A program made the position numbers and the translations under genes. A stretch of DNA of 64,000 nucleotides from Pseudomonas paralactis (GTDB lineage: Bacteria > Pseudomonadota > Gammaproteobacteria > Pseudomonadales > Pseudomonadaceae). The notes below the pieces were generated by a model that was not told where the DNA came from, searched no databases, and was given only the letters and a program-made list of their open reading frames with translations. The DNA lies in NCBI RefSeq assembly GCF_001439735.1, contig NZ_JYLN01000002.1, positions 620,001-684,000 on the forward strand, given 5' to 3'. Of the stretch, positions 30,810 to 41,745 are shown piece after piece (positions within the stretch are counted from its first letter, which is position 1; every line of letters begins with the position of its first letter).

Positions 30810-32156
30810 TTAGCTGCCGGCGACCGTCATCCGCTCGATCAGCACAGACCCCGTGCGGATATTGCTGCGCAGTTCCAGATCATTACCCACAGCGACGATC
30901 TGCTTGAACATGTCGCGCATGTTGCCGGCGATCGTCACTTCCTGGACGGCGAATTGAATTTCACCATTTTCCACCCAGAAACCTGCCGCGCCCCGTGAGT
31001 AATCGCCGGTGACCATATTCAGGCCCTGGCCCATCAGCTCAGTCACCAGCAAGCCGCGCCCCATGCGTCGCAGCAATGCAGCCTGGTCCTCATCGCCATG
31101 GGTTACAAACAGGTTATGCACGCCGCCGGAGTTGGCGGTACTCGGCAGGCCAAGCTTGCGACCGGCATAAGTGCCCAACACATAGGAGACCAACTCACCG
31201 TTCTCGACAAACGGCTTGGCATAGGTCGCCAGGCCATCACCATCGAACGAAGAACTGCCCATCGCACGCATCAAATGCGGGCGCTCATCAATGGTCAGCC
31301 ACTCAGGAAACAGTTTCTGGCCGATTGCGCCCTCAAGGAATGACGACTTGCGATACAGGTTGCCACCGGAAATCGCCCCCAGAAAGCTACCGAACAAACC
31401 ACCGGCCAGCTCTGCAGAAAACAGCACCGGCACTTCACAGGTCGGCACCGGGCGTGCGCCCAGGCGGCTGGCGGCACGTTGGGCAGCCCGTTGGCCAATG
31501 CTGACGGGGTCCGCCAACAAATCACCCTGGCGGTTCACGTCGTACCAGTAATCACGCTGCATCTGGCCGTTGGCTTCGGCGATCATCACGCAACTGAGGC
31601 TGTGACGCGTGGACGCATAGCCGCCGATAAAACCATGGCTGTTGCCGTACACACGACAGCCCTGGTGGGTGCTCAGCGTAGTGCCGTCAGCATTCTTGAT
31701 CCGAGGGTCGGTATCAAAGGCCGCCGCCTCGCAGATCAGCGCTTGTTCAATGGCTTGCTCCGGGGTGATATCCCAGGCGTGAAACAGGTCGAAATCCTGC
31801 ACGTCCCTGGCCATCAACGCCTTGTCGGCCAGCCCCGAGCTTTCATCTTCGGAGGTGTGCTTGGCGATCGCCAACGCAGCGGCGACGGTCTCGCGAATCG
31901 CTTCCGGGCCGCTGGCCGAAGTGCTGGCCGAGCCTTTGCGCTGTCCTGCGTACAAGGTAATGCCAAACCCCTGGTCGCGGTTGAACTCGACGGTTTCCAC
32001 TTCCCGCTGGCGCACCGACGTCGACAGCCCCTGCTCCAGCGACACCGCCACTTCACAGGCGCTGGCCCCCTGGCGCTTGGCCTCGGCGAGGATCTGCTCG
32101 ACTTGTTCCTGCAGTGCCGGTAACGCTTGCGGACCGACGCTTTGGGCTGCACTCAT
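30810..32156 (-). CDS. pmbA: PmbA/TldE metalloprotease subunit
   Basis: A 448-residue TldE-type partner of TldD. The heterodimer is a zinc protease that degrades unfolded peptides and matures microcin-type peptides; the zinc HExxxH is in TldD, not here. ATG 32156 follows GTGGAG. It lies on the far side of divergent darP from tldD. Confidence 0.95.
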   Translation of the reverse strand: MSAAQSVGPQALPALQEQVEQILAEAKRQGASACEVAVSLEQGLSTSVRQREVETVEFNRDQGFGITLYAGQRKGSASTSASGPEAIRETVAAALAIAKHTSEDESSGLADKALMARDVQDFDLFHAWDITPEQAIEQALICEAAAFDTDPRIKNADGTTLSTHQGCRVYGNSHGFIGGYASTRHSLSCVMIAEANGQMQRDYWYDVNRQGDLLADPVSIGQRAAQRAASRLGARPVPTCEVPVLFSAELAGGLFGSFLGAISGGNLYRKSSFLEGAIGQKLFPEWLTIDERPHLMRAMGSSSFDGDGLATYAKPFVENGELVSYVLGTYAGRKLGLPSTANSGGVHNLFVTHGDEDQAALLRRMGRGLLVTELMGQGLNMVTGDYSRGAAGFWVENGEIQFAVQEVTIAGNMRDMFKQIVAVGNDLELRSNIRTGSVLIERMTVAGS

Positions 32157-32264
32157 GGTTTTCTCCACTCAAATTCTGCTTTCGGTTAAGGCCATCGAGC
32201 GACCGGGCCGGACAAGCGGCCCCCGACTGGTTATCATGGCGGCGTTTCTTTGCGGACTGCCACC

Positions 32265-32786
32265 ATGGTTGATTCTTACGACGACTCCCTCGATGGGGAG
32301 AAAAGCAAAACCCAGGTCAAACGCGAGCTGCATGCTCTGGTTGACCTCGGCGAGCGCCTTACAACGCTCAAAAAAGATTTGATTGCCAAACTGCCATTGA
32401 CCGACGAAATGCGCCGGGCCCTGGCGGATGCGCCCAAGCACACCGCGAATATCGCGCGCAAACGGCACATCTCGTTTATCGGCAAACTGATGCGCGATCA
32501 GGACATTGACGCCATTCTGACCTTGCTTGATCAAACCGATGCCTCCACTCGCCAGTACAACGAACGCTTCCATAACCTGGAACGTTGGCGTGACCGCCTG
32601 ATCGCGGGCGATGACGCCGTGCTGGAGAAATTCGTGATGGACTACCCGGATGCGGACCGCCAGCAACTGCGCTCCCTGATCCGTCAGGCCCAGCACGAGC
32701 AGGCGCATAACAAGGCGCCGGCCACCAGCCGTAAAATCTTCAAGTACATCCGTGAGCTGGACGAGACTCAACGCGGCCTGCGTTGA
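32265..32786 (+). CDS. darP: DarP (YjgA) ribosome-associated protein
   Basis: A 173-residue, highly charged helical protein of the DUF615/YjgA family, which binds late 50S particles and helps subunit maturation. The [18 protein letters not shown] segment is typical. The start MVDSYDD is at 32265. It sits between tldD and pmbA on the other strand, a conserved arrangement. Confidence 0.92.
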   Translation: MVDSYDDSLDGEKSKTQVKRELHALVDLGERLTTLKKDLIAKLPLTDEMRRALADAPKHTANIARKRHISFIGKLMRDQDIDAILTLLDQTDASTRQYNERFHNLERWRDRLIAGDDAVLEKFVMDYPDADRQQLRSLIRQAQHEQAHNKAPATSRKIFKYIRELDETQRGLR

Positions 32787-32797
32787 TCCTCTTCCCC

Positions 32798-32818
32798 GGG
32801 TGGCGGTCTTCGCCACCC
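32798..32818. terminator. stem-loop between convergent darP and tldD
   Basis: A perfect 8-bp stem GGGTGGCG/CGCCACCC with a five-base loop lies between the two stops. There is no T-run on either side, so termination is plausible but weak. Confidence 0.5.
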
Positions 32819-32831
32819 GAAGCTCGCACTC

Positions 32832-34274
32832 TTATGACCCCGTGCCACCCACGGTGATCGCATCAATTTTCAAGGTTGGCTGGCCTACGCCGACCGGCAC
32901 CGACTGCCCATCCTTGCCGCATGTGCCCACGCCACTGTCCAGCGACAGGTCGTTACCGACCATCGACACTTTGCTCATGGCTTCCGGCCCGTTACCAATC
33001 AAGGTCGCCCCTTTGACTGGCGCAGTAATCTTGCCGTCTTCGATCAGGTACGCCTCGCTGGTGGAGAACACAAACTTGCCGCTGGTGATGTCGACCTGGC
33101 CACCGCCCAGGTTGGCGCAATAGATGCCGCGTTTGACCGAGGCGATGATTTCCGCCGGATCGCTTTCACCGCCCAACATGTAGGTGTTGGTCATGCGTGG
33201 CATCGGCAGGTGCGCGTAGGATTCGCGGCGACCGTTACCGGTGCGCGCCACGCCCATCAGGCGGGCGTTGAGCTTGTCTTGCATATAGCCCTTGAGCACG
33301 CCATTTTCGATCAGGGTGGTGCATTCGGTCGGCGTCCCCTCGTCATCGACGCTCAACGAGCCTCGGCGACCGGCCAGGGTGCCATCATCGACAATGGTGC
33401 ACAGCTTGGACGCAACCATCTCGCCCATGCGCCCACTGTAGGCGGAACTGCCCTTGCGGTTGAAGTCGCCTTCAAGTCCGTGGCCCACGGCTTCGTGGAG
33501 CAACACGCCGGACCAGCCCGAGCCCAGCACCACCGGCAAGGTACCGGCCGGTGCCGGAATCGCTTCCAGGTTGACCAAGGCCTGGCGCAGCGCCTCACGG
33601 GCATAGCCCATGGCACGGTCGTCAGCCAGGAAATACCGATAGTCGGTACGCCCGCCGCCGCCATGGCCGCCACGCTCGCGGCGCCCGTTCTGTTCGACGA
33701 TCACACTCACGTTGAAACGCACCAGTGGCCGCACATCCGCCGCCAGGCCCCCGTCAGTGGAGGCGACGAGGATACGCTCCCAGACGCCGGCCATGCTCAC
33801 GGTCACTTGCTGGATACGCGGGTCCAGGGCACGGGTAGCCGCGTCCACCCGCTTGAGCAGCTCGACCTTTTCGGCACGGCTGATCACTTCCAACGGGTTA
33901 TCCGGTGCATACAACTGCGCTACATCCTGGGTACTGAAGGCCTGCACCGTACCGTTCTGGCCGGCACGGGAAATAGAACGCGCCGCACGCGCCGCCAGGC
34001 CCAGAGCTTCAAGCGTGATCGCATTGCTGTAGGCAAAACCGGTTTTTTCACCCGATTGCGCACGCACGCCGACGCCCTGGTCAAGGTTGAAACTGCCTTC
34101 CTTGACGATGCCATCTTCCAGCGCCCAGGACTCGGAGATCTGCCCCTGGAAATACAGGTCGGCTGCATCGATACCTGGCCCGGCCAGATCGCCCAGCACG
34201 GTTTGCAGACTTTCGATGGTCACGCCACCGGGTGCCAGGAGGTGTTCACTGACTGAGGACAACAACTCGCTCAT
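32832..34274 (-). CDS. tldD: TldD metalloprotease subunit
   Basis: A 480-residue zinc protease subunit. The HExxxH site reads [11 protein letters not shown] (mid-protein). It pairs with PmbA/TldE. Start [13 protein letters not shown] at 34274; the upstream open frame overlaps the amidohydrolase gene and is ignored. Confidence 0.96.
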   Translation of the reverse strand: MSELLSSVSEHLLAPGGVTIESLQTVLGDLAGPGIDAADLYFQGQISESWALEDGIVKEGSFNLDQGVGVRAQSGEKTGFAYSNAITLEALGLAARAARSISRAGQNGTVQAFSTQDVAQLYAPDNPLEVISRAEKVELLKRVDAATRALDPRIQQVTVSMAGVWERILVASTDGGLAADVRPLVRFNVSVIVEQNGRRERGGHGGGGRTDYRYFLADDRAMGYAREALRQALVNLEAIPAPAGTLPVVLGSGWSGVLLHEAVGHGLEGDFNRKGSSAYSGRMGEMVASKLCTIVDDGTLAGRRGSLSVDDEGTPTECTTLIENGVLKGYMQDKLNARLMGVARTGNGRRESYAHLPMPRMTNTYMLGGESDPAEIIASVKRGIYCANLGGGQVDITSGKFVFSTSEAYLIEDGKITAPVKGATLIGNGPEAMSKVSMVGNDLSLDSGVGTCGKDGQSVPVGVGQPTLKIDAITVGGTGS

Positions 34275-34290
34275 AGGTTTGGCCTTAAAT

Positions 34291-35139
34291 TCATCGTTCT
34301 GAAGCAGGCCGCTGCGCGCCCTGCGAGAAAAAGCGCCGGTGGTTGGCCACCGGCATACGCGTCCGTATTGACGCTTGTTCACTGCTATCGCGCTCGGCCA
34401 GTAGCACCGCTTCGCCTTGGTCCTGTTGTGCCAGCACCCGCCCCCAAGGGTCGATGATCGCCGCGTGGCCAAAGGTTTCCCGGGGGCCTGGGTGCACACC
34501 GCCTTGAGCCGCCGCCAGCAGGTAGCACTGGGTTTCGATGGCCCGCGCCCGAATCAGCACATCCCAATGGGCGGCCCCGGTCACCGCCGTAAAGGCCGAG
34601 GGCGCGGTAATCAATTCAGCCCCCGCAGCGCGTAATTCGCTGTACAGCTCGGGAAAGCGCAAGTCATAGCACACCGTCAGCCCCACGCGGCCCACTGGCG
34701 TATCCGCCACCACCACGTTGCTTCCGAAAGCATAGTCGTCGGATTCGCGGTAGCGACCACGAGCATCCGCAACGTCCACATCAAACAGGTGGAGCTTGTC
34801 ATAGCGAGCGACGATTTCCCCCTGATCATTGAACAGCAGCGAGCAAGCGTTAGCCTTCGCGTGGGGCTGGTCCCTGGGGGGCAGCGGCAACGTGCCAGCC
34901 ACTATCCATAAGGTGAGGTCGCGGGCGGCCTGTTTCAACCATGGCAGGATCGGGCCTTCACCCAGTGCTTCGGCGCGGCCAATGTCGGCCACGTCACGGC
35001 GCCCCATGGCGGCGAAGTTCTCCGGCAATACCGCGAGTTTCGCGCCATTCGCCGCCGCCTGCTCCAGCAGGCGGCGGGCCTGGGCGAGGTTGGCCAGCAC
35101 GTCGCTCTGGCTGACCATTTGAATTACCGCAAAGGACAT
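34291..35139 (-). CDS. carbon-nitrogen hydrolase (nitrilase superfamily)
   Basis: A 282-residue nitrilase-fold amidase. The Glu-Lys-Cys triad is visible in [17 protein letters not shown] and [11 protein letters not shown]. It resembles the Nit/YafV-Nit1 group that hydrolyses deaminated glutathione or related amides; the exact substrate is inferred only. Lies between yhdP and tldD, 16 bases before tldD, probably cotranscribed. Confidence 0.88.
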   Translation of the reverse strand: MSFAVIQMVSQSDVLANLAQARRLLEQAAANGAKLAVLPENFAAMGRRDVADIGRAEALGEGPILPWLKQAARDLTLWIVAGTLPLPPRDQPHAKANACSLLFNDQGEIVARYDKLHLFDVDVADARGRYRESDDYAFGSNVVVADTPVGRVGLTVCYDLRFPELYSELRAAGAELITAPSAFTAVTGAAHWDVLIRARAIETQCYLLAAAQGGVHPGPRETFGHAAIIDPWGRVLAQQDQGEAVLLAERDSSEQASIRTRMPVANHRRFFSQGAQRPASER

Positions 35140-35187
35140 GGACCGACACTCCATACAGGGCATGGGGCCATGCTACTCCACAGGCTC

Positions 35188-38100
35188 TCAGTTTGGCTTT
35201 TCAAATGGCTTGTCAAAGGTGATTTTCGGATCCTTCCATGGCCCTTGTACCTTGTATTGCACACTGGCGAAGCGCGACACACGATCACCGATCAGTTTGT
35301 CGATCAGGAACAACGCACCACCAATAGCAGGCGCACCGACAATCAGCGCCGCGATAGGCAGGTTGTTGGTCACCGGCAACGTGACCAGCAGCTTGGCGTC
35401 GACGCGATCGGCGACCAGGTCCAGGGTGCCGTTAAGCTCCAGATTGGTCGAGGGCCCGGTCATCGTGATGGGTTCACGGGTCACGAACACGCCATTACTC
35501 GCAGCCAGCAAGCCCTTGACTCGATCGTAGCTCAAGCCCTTGCCAAACAGGTCGGAAAAGTCCAAACGCAAACGCCGGCCAATGGAGTTGAAATTAAGCA
35601 GGCCAAACACCCGCAAGGCCTGGGCGCCCCCATCAACTTCGACGAACTGACCTTTGCGAAAGGCCGCATCCAGGCTGCCGGAGAACCGCTTGGGCCCCAC
35701 CCAGGCCGGCGAGCCCGGCCAACGGCCATCCACGTCCAGATGGAAATCCTCACTGGTTACCGTAGGCGCAAACCCCCAGCCCTTGAGCACATCGGCGATG
35801 TTTCTGCCATCAAGACGGCCCTTGTACCAACTGCTGCTGGCGCCCGGCGCGCCTTCCCAGCCACCGGCGCCCTTGAGCAGCATGCCCTTGAGGCCCAGGT
35901 CCAGGTTATTGAAGGCCAAACCTTTGGCGGTCGGACGAATCCGCAGCGACCATGCGCCGATCAGATCGGGGCCCTGAAACAGCTGATCAATGGCGATGTC
36001 CAGCGCCGGAATGCTTTTGGGGTCGATATCGGCCAAAGGGTCCGGTGCGTTTTCGTCGGCCTGCGCGGTCGGGTCCACGGCGGGCAATTTGACGTACTTG
36101 AGGTTGATCGCAATCGGCGCGCCCTTGGCATCGGGCAGGTTCACCGTGCCTCTGGCTTGCTGGCTATCGAGTTGCAGGCCCCAGGCCGCCGGTTTGCGAT
36201 CAAGCTGCAACTTGACCTGGTCGAACTGGGTACCAAACCCGGTCAGCTTGCCGACCCTGAAGTCGGCGCCACTGAGCAGTTGCTTGGCATTGCCACCTGG
36301 GTCGTTACCCGCGTAGCGATCCACGAGTTTTTTCCAGGGATCGATGTCCAGTTCCGACAGCACGCCACGAATGCGCAAGCCCTTGGCGCCGGGCAACAGC
36401 GCGTCACCGTCGCCGAGGAATAATTCGCCACGGCCGTTATTGAAGTTGTCCGGCGGCGCTGCAAAGGTGAAATTCGCCAGCTCCCCGTAATCAAACCAGT
36501 AACGTCGCTCAGCGCCCTGCAACGTCATGCGAAAGGTGCTGTCGCGCCCCTGGCTGGCCGGCATCCCGAACGGCGCCGGCAGATCCACCGCAACACCCTT
36601 GAGGTTGGAGTTGACCATCAACTGACTGTCCGCACCGTCCAGAATAACCTGCAACTGGTAAGGAATATCGCCGGACACCGGCAACGGCTGGCTGACGTTC
36701 AGCCAATCCGTGAGGCGCTTGACCGCCACCTGGCCCTTGGCAGTCACGCGAGTGCTGATATTGCCCGGTTTACCCTCGGCAAAGATCTGCGCAGTGACAG
36801 GTTGCTCGAATGCCCGGGCCGAGATGTTCTGGCCGCTCAGGCCCTTGGCGCTGTCAAAGCGAAAATCGCCCTTGAGCTGGGTCAGGTCCAGGGGCGGCTC
36901 GGCCAATTGCAGGCGTGCCTTGTCGGTCTTGAAGTCCACCACGATCTTGGGCTCAGTGCCCTTGGCCAGGGGAATGTCCAGGTCCAGGCTACCCTGCAGG
37001 TCGCCCTCGCCTTTCCAGCCGGCGAACGTGGACGCGGTGCCGATGGGCGCTTCCTGAAGAATTTTCAGACCATCACCCAAACCGCCGGAAAACCCACCGG
37101 TGAGCAGCAGATGACTGTCCTTGCCGGCCGGCGCGTGGGGAATATTGACGTACACATCCTTGACCCGGGTGTCGAGCAACTGCCCCTTGCTCGCCAGGAT
37201 GCGCACGCCGCTTTCCTCGACGAACACTTCACCATTGACCTTGTTCACATGGGGCCAACCCGGCTGGAAAGCGAGCTCGGCGTCATGCACCTTGAAGAAC
37301 AGGCTGATATTGCGCGACGCCGGCAGCGCGTTGTGGCTCAGCGAACCCTGGTACTGGAAGAAACCTTCGTCCACTGCACCTTTGAGAATCGCGGTACGCA
37401 GCCACTCATCCAGCGCCGGACTCAACACGGCCGGCAAGTATTTGGGGGTAAAACGGCCATCGCCGTCGACCATACCGACCCGCAGGTCCATGTAGTCTTC
37501 CTGGCTATGATCGAAATGCAGGCGGATAAGGAAATCCGCCGCGACCTTGCCCTCTTCGCCCAGCACCTTGATGTACGGCGCGATCAGGGTAAAACCCTGT
37601 TTGTCGAGTTTCCAGGTCAGGCGTGCATTGGCCTGGATGTACTGCCAGGGCTTGGCGAAGATGGGGAACAGATGCAGGGAAAAATCCTTGCTGTCCATGC
37701 GCAGCTCGCCATGGCCCAGGTCGCCACTGATGCTGCCGGAGACGTTGCGTGCAGCTGGCGCACCGAAATACGCGTCGAAACCGACACGCTCCAGGTTGGC
37801 GGCAAAACTGAGTTTCTGGTCGGTGGTGTCCTGAGGGCGAAAGTCCACCAGCACATTACGCAACAGGCCAGTGGCCTTGAGATGCTCGACGGTCTTGGCG
37901 AAACCTTCGGGCAGCGGCGCCAAGGCGTTGAGCAGCGGCGTGATCGGCGTCAGGTCAAGCTGATCGGCCTGCAACTTCCACACTTCCTGCTCTTTATCGG
38001 TCGCCAGGCTTTGCTGTAATTGAATGCGCGACTCCCAGCGGGTCTCGCCGATGTTCATCGCCAGCGAATCAAATAGCACCTTAAGGCCACTGTCACTGCG

Positions 38101-39003
38101 TTGCAGGTAGGCCGTCAGCGCCAGATTTTCCAGGTGCGCGGGCTTGCGGTCGGCGTAGCTGCCCTTCACTTGCGGCGAATTGAGACGTACCACAGCGCTT
38201 TGCACAGTGCCTTTGGCCCAACTGAGCCAAAACTCACCACCAGCCTTGAGCTGCGTGAGTTTCCATTGCTGGGTCAGCCGGGCGGGAATCCACTTGGCCC
38301 AGTCGCTTTGCGGCAGGCTCAAGTAGGCGTCGATCTCTGCGTCTTTCCACTGGCTGGCCCGAATACGGCTACGCAGGCTGACGGCAAGCGGCTGGCCATC
38401 GGGCAAGGTCAGACGCGCATCCAGACGCTGTTGGCTCATACCGGTATGCAGGCTCAGGCCCACATAGGTCACGGTCACCGGCGCCTGGTCGAAGGGTTGC
38501 AAAGTAACCTGACTATTGAGCACCGATACGCGTTTGACCATTTGCATGCGCGTCAGCAATTGTTGCGGGTCCAGCGGTTGGTCGTCCTGCACCGGCAAGC
38601 CTTGCAGCGTCCAGCGGCCGTCCTGGTCTTCCTTGACGCTCAGTTGCAGGCCGCTGACTTGCAGATGAGCGATGCGCACCTCACGGGCCAACAGGCTGGC
38701 CCACATATCCGGCACCACTTCCACCTGGTCCAGGCGCAAGGCACTGCTGCCCTCGCCGACCATCACATCGTGGGCCAGCAATACCGGGGCAAACCCGCTC
38801 CAGCGGCCTTCGAGACTGCCGACATGCAGCGGTGTATCCACTGCAGCCTGGGCCTTGGCTTCGATTTCGGCGCGATATTCGGCGACCAATGGGGTCAATT
38901 CACGTCCCAGGCTTACGTACACCGCCGCCAATACCAGCAGCAACGCACACAGGCCCAGGCCCCAGCGGGTCAAAGCGGCAAAAAAGCGTATCAGACGCTC
39001 CAT
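35188..39003 (-). CDS. yhdP: YhdP-family AsmA-like protein
   Basis: A 1271-residue giant with one N-terminal membrane span (about residues 13-31) and a long beta-rich periplasmic part of the DUF3971/AsmA type. YhdP with TamB and YdbH is thought to form a channel carrying phospholipid to the outer membrane. Family length matches. Sits between rng and the amidase, its usual place. Confidence 0.94.
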   Translation of the reverse strand: MERLIRFFAALTRWGLGLCALLLVLAAVYVSLGRELTPLVAEYRAEIEAKAQAAVDTPLHVGSLEGRWSGFAPVLLAHDVMVGEGSSALRLDQVEVVPDMWASLLAREVRIAHLQVSGLQLSVKEDQDGRWTLQGLPVQDDQPLDPQQLLTRMQMVKRVSVLNSQVTLQPFDQAPVTVTYVGLSLHTGMSQQRLDARLTLPDGQPLAVSLRSRIRASQWKDAEIDAYLSLPQSDWAKWIPARLTQQWKLTQLKAGGEFWLSWAKGTVQSAVVRLNSPQVKGSYADRKPAHLENLALTAYLQRSDSGLKVLFDSLAMNIGETRWESRIQLQQSLATDKEQEVWKLQADQLDLTPITPLLNALAPLPEGFAKTVEHLKATGLLRNVLVDFRPQDTTDQKLSFAANLERVGFDAYFGAPAARNVSGSISGDLGHGELRMDSKDFSLHLFPIFAKPWQYIQANARLTWKLDKQGFTLIAPYIKVLGEEGKVAADFLIRLHFDHSQEDYMDLRVGMVDGDGRFTPKYLPAVLSPALDEWLRTAILKGAVDEGFFQYQGSLSHNALPASRNISLFFKVHDAELAFQPGWPHVNKVNGEVFVEESGVRILASKGQLLDTRVKDVYVNIPHAPAGKDSHLLLTGGFSGGLGDGLKILQEAPIGTASTFAGWKGEGDLQGSLDLDIPLAKGTEPKIVVDFKTDKARLQLAEPPLDLTQLKGDFRFDSAKGLSGQNISARAFEQPVTAQIFAEGKPGNISTRVTAKGQVAVKRLTDWLNVSQPLPVSGDIPYQLQVILDGADSQLMVNSNLKGVAVDLPAPFGMPASQGRDSTFRMTLQGAERRYWFDYGELANFTFAAPPDNFNNGRGELFLGDGDALLPGAKGLRIRGVLSELDIDPWKKLVDRYAGNDPGGNAKQLLSGADFRVGKLTGFGTQFDQVKLQLDRKPAAWGLQLDSQQARGTVNLPDAKGAPIAINLKYVKLPAVDPTAQADENAPDPLADIDPKSIPALDIAIDQLFQGPDLIGAWSLRIRPTAKGLAFNNLDLGLKGMLLKGAGGWEGAPGASSSWYKGRLDGRNIADVLKGWGFAPTVTSEDFHLDVDGRWPGSPAWVGPKRFSGSLDAAFRKGQFVEVDGGAQALRVFGLLNFNSIGRRLRLDFSDLFGKGLSYDRVKGLLAASNGVFVTREPITMTGPSTNLELNGTLDLVADRVDAKLLVTLPVTNNLPIAALIVGAPAIGGALFLIDKLIGDRVSRFASVQYKVQGPWKDPKITFDKPFEKPN

Positions 39004-39081
39004 GTCAGGCGACCCTCAAAAAACAGTTGGCGGACGGCAGATCAAGGTCTGCCGGTCTCGAATAAGGCAAGCAATTGGGGA

Positions 39082-40539
39082 TCAGAGCAGCACCACGTCG
39101 TATTGTTCCTGGGAATACATGGTTTCGACCTGGAAACGAATCGTGCGCCCGATAAAGCTTTCCAGCTCGGCGACGTTGCCCGACTCTTCGTCCAGCAGCC
39201 GATCGACCACTTTTTGATTGGCAAGCACTCTATAACCCTCGGCCTGATAGGCACGTGCCTCACGCAGGATTTCGCGGAAAATTTCGTAGCAAACGGTTTC
39301 CGGGGTCTTCAATTTACCCCGCCCCTGGCAACTGCTGCACGGTTCGCACAGCACCTGCTCAAGGCTTTCGCGGGTGCGTTTGCGGGTCATCTGCACCAGC
39401 CCCAGCTCGGTGATGCCGATGATGTTGGTCTTGGCGTGATCGCGCTCCAGCTGCTTTTCGAGGGTGCGCAACACCTGGCGCTGATGCTCTTCGTCTTCCA
39501 TGTCGATGAAGTCGATGATGATGATGCCGCCCAGGTTACGCAGCCGCAGTTGGCGAGCAATAGCGGTGGCCGCTTCCAGATTGGTCTTGAAGATGGTCTC
39601 TTCGAGGTTGCGATGGCCCACGAATGCGCCGGTGTTGACGTCGATGGTAGTCATGGCTTCGGCCGGGTCCACCACCAGGTAGCCGCCGGACTTGAGCGGC
39701 ACCTTGCGCTCCAGGGCTTTCTGGATTTCGTCTTCAACGCCATACAGGTCGAAGATCGGCCGCTCGCCAGGGTAGTGCTCCAGGCGGTCGGCAATTTCCG
39801 GCATTAGCTCGGCCACAAATTGCGTGGTGCGCTGGAAGGTTTCCCGCGAGTCGATGCGGATTTTCTCGATCTTCGGGCTGACCAGGTCGCGCAGCGTGCG
39901 CAGCGCCAGGCCCAGGTCTTCATAGATGACGCTGGGCGCACCGATGGTTTTGATCTGTGCGTCGATCTGGTCCCACAGGCGCCGCAGGTAGCGAATATCC
40001 ATGAGAATTTCGTCGGCACCGGCGCCTTCAGCGGCCGTACGCAGGATAAAACCGCCCGCTTCCTTGATGCCCTCGGCAGCCACGCAGTCGCTGACCACCT
40101 TTTTCAGGCGTTCGCGCTCGGCTTCGTCTTCGATCTTAAGGGAAATGCCGACATGGGCGGTGCGCGGCATGTACACCAGGTAGCGCGAGGGGATCGACAA
40201 CTGGGTGGTCAAGCGTGCGCCTTTGGAACCGATTGGGTCCTTGGTGACTTGTACCACCAGGCTCTGCCCTTCGTGCACCAGGGCGCTGATGCTTTCCACC
40301 GCTGGGCCTTCACGCAGGGAAATTTCCGAAGCGTGGATAAACGCAGCGCGGTCCAGGCCGATATCGACGAATGCCGCCTGCATACCTGGCAGTACGCGCA
40401 CCACCTTGCCCTTGTAGATATTGCCGACAATCCCGCGCTTCTGGGTGCGCTCGACATGCACTTCTTGCAGAACACCGTTCTCTACCACCGCCACGCGCGA
40501 TTCCATCGGCGTGATATTGATCAGAATCTCTTCACTCAT
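39082..40539 (-). CDS. rng: ribonuclease G
   Basis: A 485-residue RNase E/G endonuclease maturing 16S rRNA 5' ends and decaying mRNA. An S1 domain (about 35-125) precedes the catalytic part with DVNTGAFVG and IIIIDFIDM aspartates and the zinc-link CEPCSSCQG. Start MSEEILINITPME at 40539; the long upstream open frame overlaps maf and is ignored. Confidence 0.97.
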   Translation of the reverse strand: MSEEILINITPMESRVAVVENGVLQEVHVERTQKRGIVGNIYKGKVVRVLPGMQAAFVDIGLDRAAFIHASEISLREGPAVESISALVHEGQSLVVQVTKDPIGSKGARLTTQLSIPSRYLVYMPRTAHVGISLKIEDEAERERLKKVVSDCVAAEGIKEAGGFILRTAAEGAGADEILMDIRYLRRLWDQIDAQIKTIGAPSVIYEDLGLALRTLRDLVSPKIEKIRIDSRETFQRTTQFVAELMPEIADRLEHYPGERPIFDLYGVEDEIQKALERKVPLKSGGYLVVDPAEAMTTIDVNTGAFVGHRNLEETIFKTNLEAATAIARQLRLRNLGGIIIIDFIDMEDEEHQRQVLRTLEKQLERDHAKTNIIGITELGLVQMTRKRTRESLEQVLCEPCSSCQGRGKLKTPETVCYEIFREILREARAYQAEGYRVLANQKVVDRLLDEESGNVAELESFIGRTIRFQVETMYSQEQYDVVLL

Positions 40540-40609
40540 GGCTGGGTCTCGTTCAGGCGTTTTCACAATAGTGACCGGTCGCTTAAGGCTGGGCGCTGGA
40601 GGACGACGT

Positions 40610-41206
40610 TCAGCGCACGGTAAGGTTTTGCCAACAGGGTATGCCGAATTGCGCCAGGAGTTGCGCGGTTTCGCACACAGGCAGGCCCACCACCGCGGAA
40701 TAACTGCCATTGAGCCCGGCAACGAACACCGAACCCAACCCTTGGATAGCATAGCCGCCGGCCTTGTCCTGCGGTTCGCCACTGTGCCAGTAGGCGGTAG
40801 CCTCCTGAACAGAAACCTCGCGAAAACGTACACGACTGCTTACACATCGGGTTTCGCAGCGCTGGCCGTCAGTCAGGGCAATGGCGGTGAGCACTTCATG
40901 TTCTCGACCGGAAAGCGCCATCAGCATCGCCAGCGCATCAGCCTGGTCAACGGGCTTGCCCAGGATCTGGCCATCCACGATTACAGCCGTATCGGCGCCC
41001 AATACACAGGCGCCCAAGGTTTGGCCAAGCGCAATAAAACCCGCCGTCGCCTTGCCGCGCGCAAGGCGCTCGACATAGGCAACGGCAGGCTCGTTGGCAA
41101 GAGGGGTTTCATCAATAGCGGCATTGACCACGGTGAAGGGCACACCGATCTGGGTCAACAGCTCACGTCGCCGCGGGGAGCCCGAGGCCAGGTAAAGCGA
41201 ATTCAT
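40610..41206 (-). CDS. maf: Maf-family nucleotide pyrophosphatase
   Basis: A 198-residue Maf protein hydrolysing non-canonical or pyrimidine nucleoside triphosphates. N-terminal [15 protein letters not shown] and the central [10 protein letters not shown] catalytic region are clear. Lies between mreD and rng, as in most gammaproteobacteria. Confidence 0.94.
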   Translation of the reverse strand: MNSLYLASGSPRRRELLTQIGVPFTVVNAAIDETPLANEPAVAYVERLARGKATAGFIALGQTLGACVLGADTAVIVDGQILGKPVDQADALAMLMALSGREHEVLTAIALTDGQRCETRCVSSRVRFREVSVQEATAYWHSGEPQDKAGGYAIQGLGSVFVAGLNGSYSAVVGLPVCETAQLLAQFGIPCWQNLTVR

Positions 41207-41256
41207 TGCAGCCTCTCCCTGTTGAGTTCGATAACCAGGCAGAGCCTCGCAACCAT

Positions 41257-41745
41257 TCAATTGATTTTATAGCGACGACGCAGCCCGCGCAGGCCAAAAC
41301 TGATCCAGGGCCACAGCAATGCGCTGACCAGCGCCGGCAAGACCAACGCCAGCGTAGGCTGACGATTGCCGGTCAAGGCGCTCAGCCACAGTTGCACCAG
41401 TTGCGCCAGGCCGAAGATTACCAGGATCACCAGGCACTGCTGCCACATCGGGAACATGCGCAGGCGCTGTTGCAACGACAGCACCAGGAAGGTAATCAGG
41501 GTCAGGATCAACGCATTCTGGCCCAGCAACGTGCCATAGAGCACATCCTCCGCCAAGCCCAGGCACATCGCCGTGACCATGCCCACCTTGTGCGGCAGGT
41601 TCAACGACCAGAACGCCAGCAACAAGGCCAGCCAGAGCGGGCGCAGGATTTCCATGAATTGCGGCAGCGGCGAAACGCTGAGCAGCAAGCCAATGGCGAA
41701 GGTCAGCCAGACGATCCAGCCATTACGCGAATGAGTACCGGCCAT
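41257..41745 (-). CDS. mreD: MreD, rod-shape membrane protein
   Basis: A 162-residue inner-membrane protein with about five spans, part of the elongasome with MreB, MreC, RodA and PBP2. Its ATG overlaps the mreC stop by one base (TAATG). Confidence 0.94.
   Translation of the reverse strand: MAGTHSRNGWIVWLTFAIGLLLSVSPLPQFMEILRPLWLALLLAFWSLNLPHKVGMVTAMCLGLAEDVLYGTLLGQNALILTLITFLVLSLQQRLRMFPMWQQCLVILVIFGLAQLVQLWLSALTGNRQPTLALVLPALVSALLWPWISFGLRGLRRRYKIN

Noticed and set aside
38101..39807. 568-codon open frame on the plus strand opposite yhdP and rng
   Set aside because: It overlaps two well-recognised genes on the other strand, has no family-like composition and arises from high GC codon bias.
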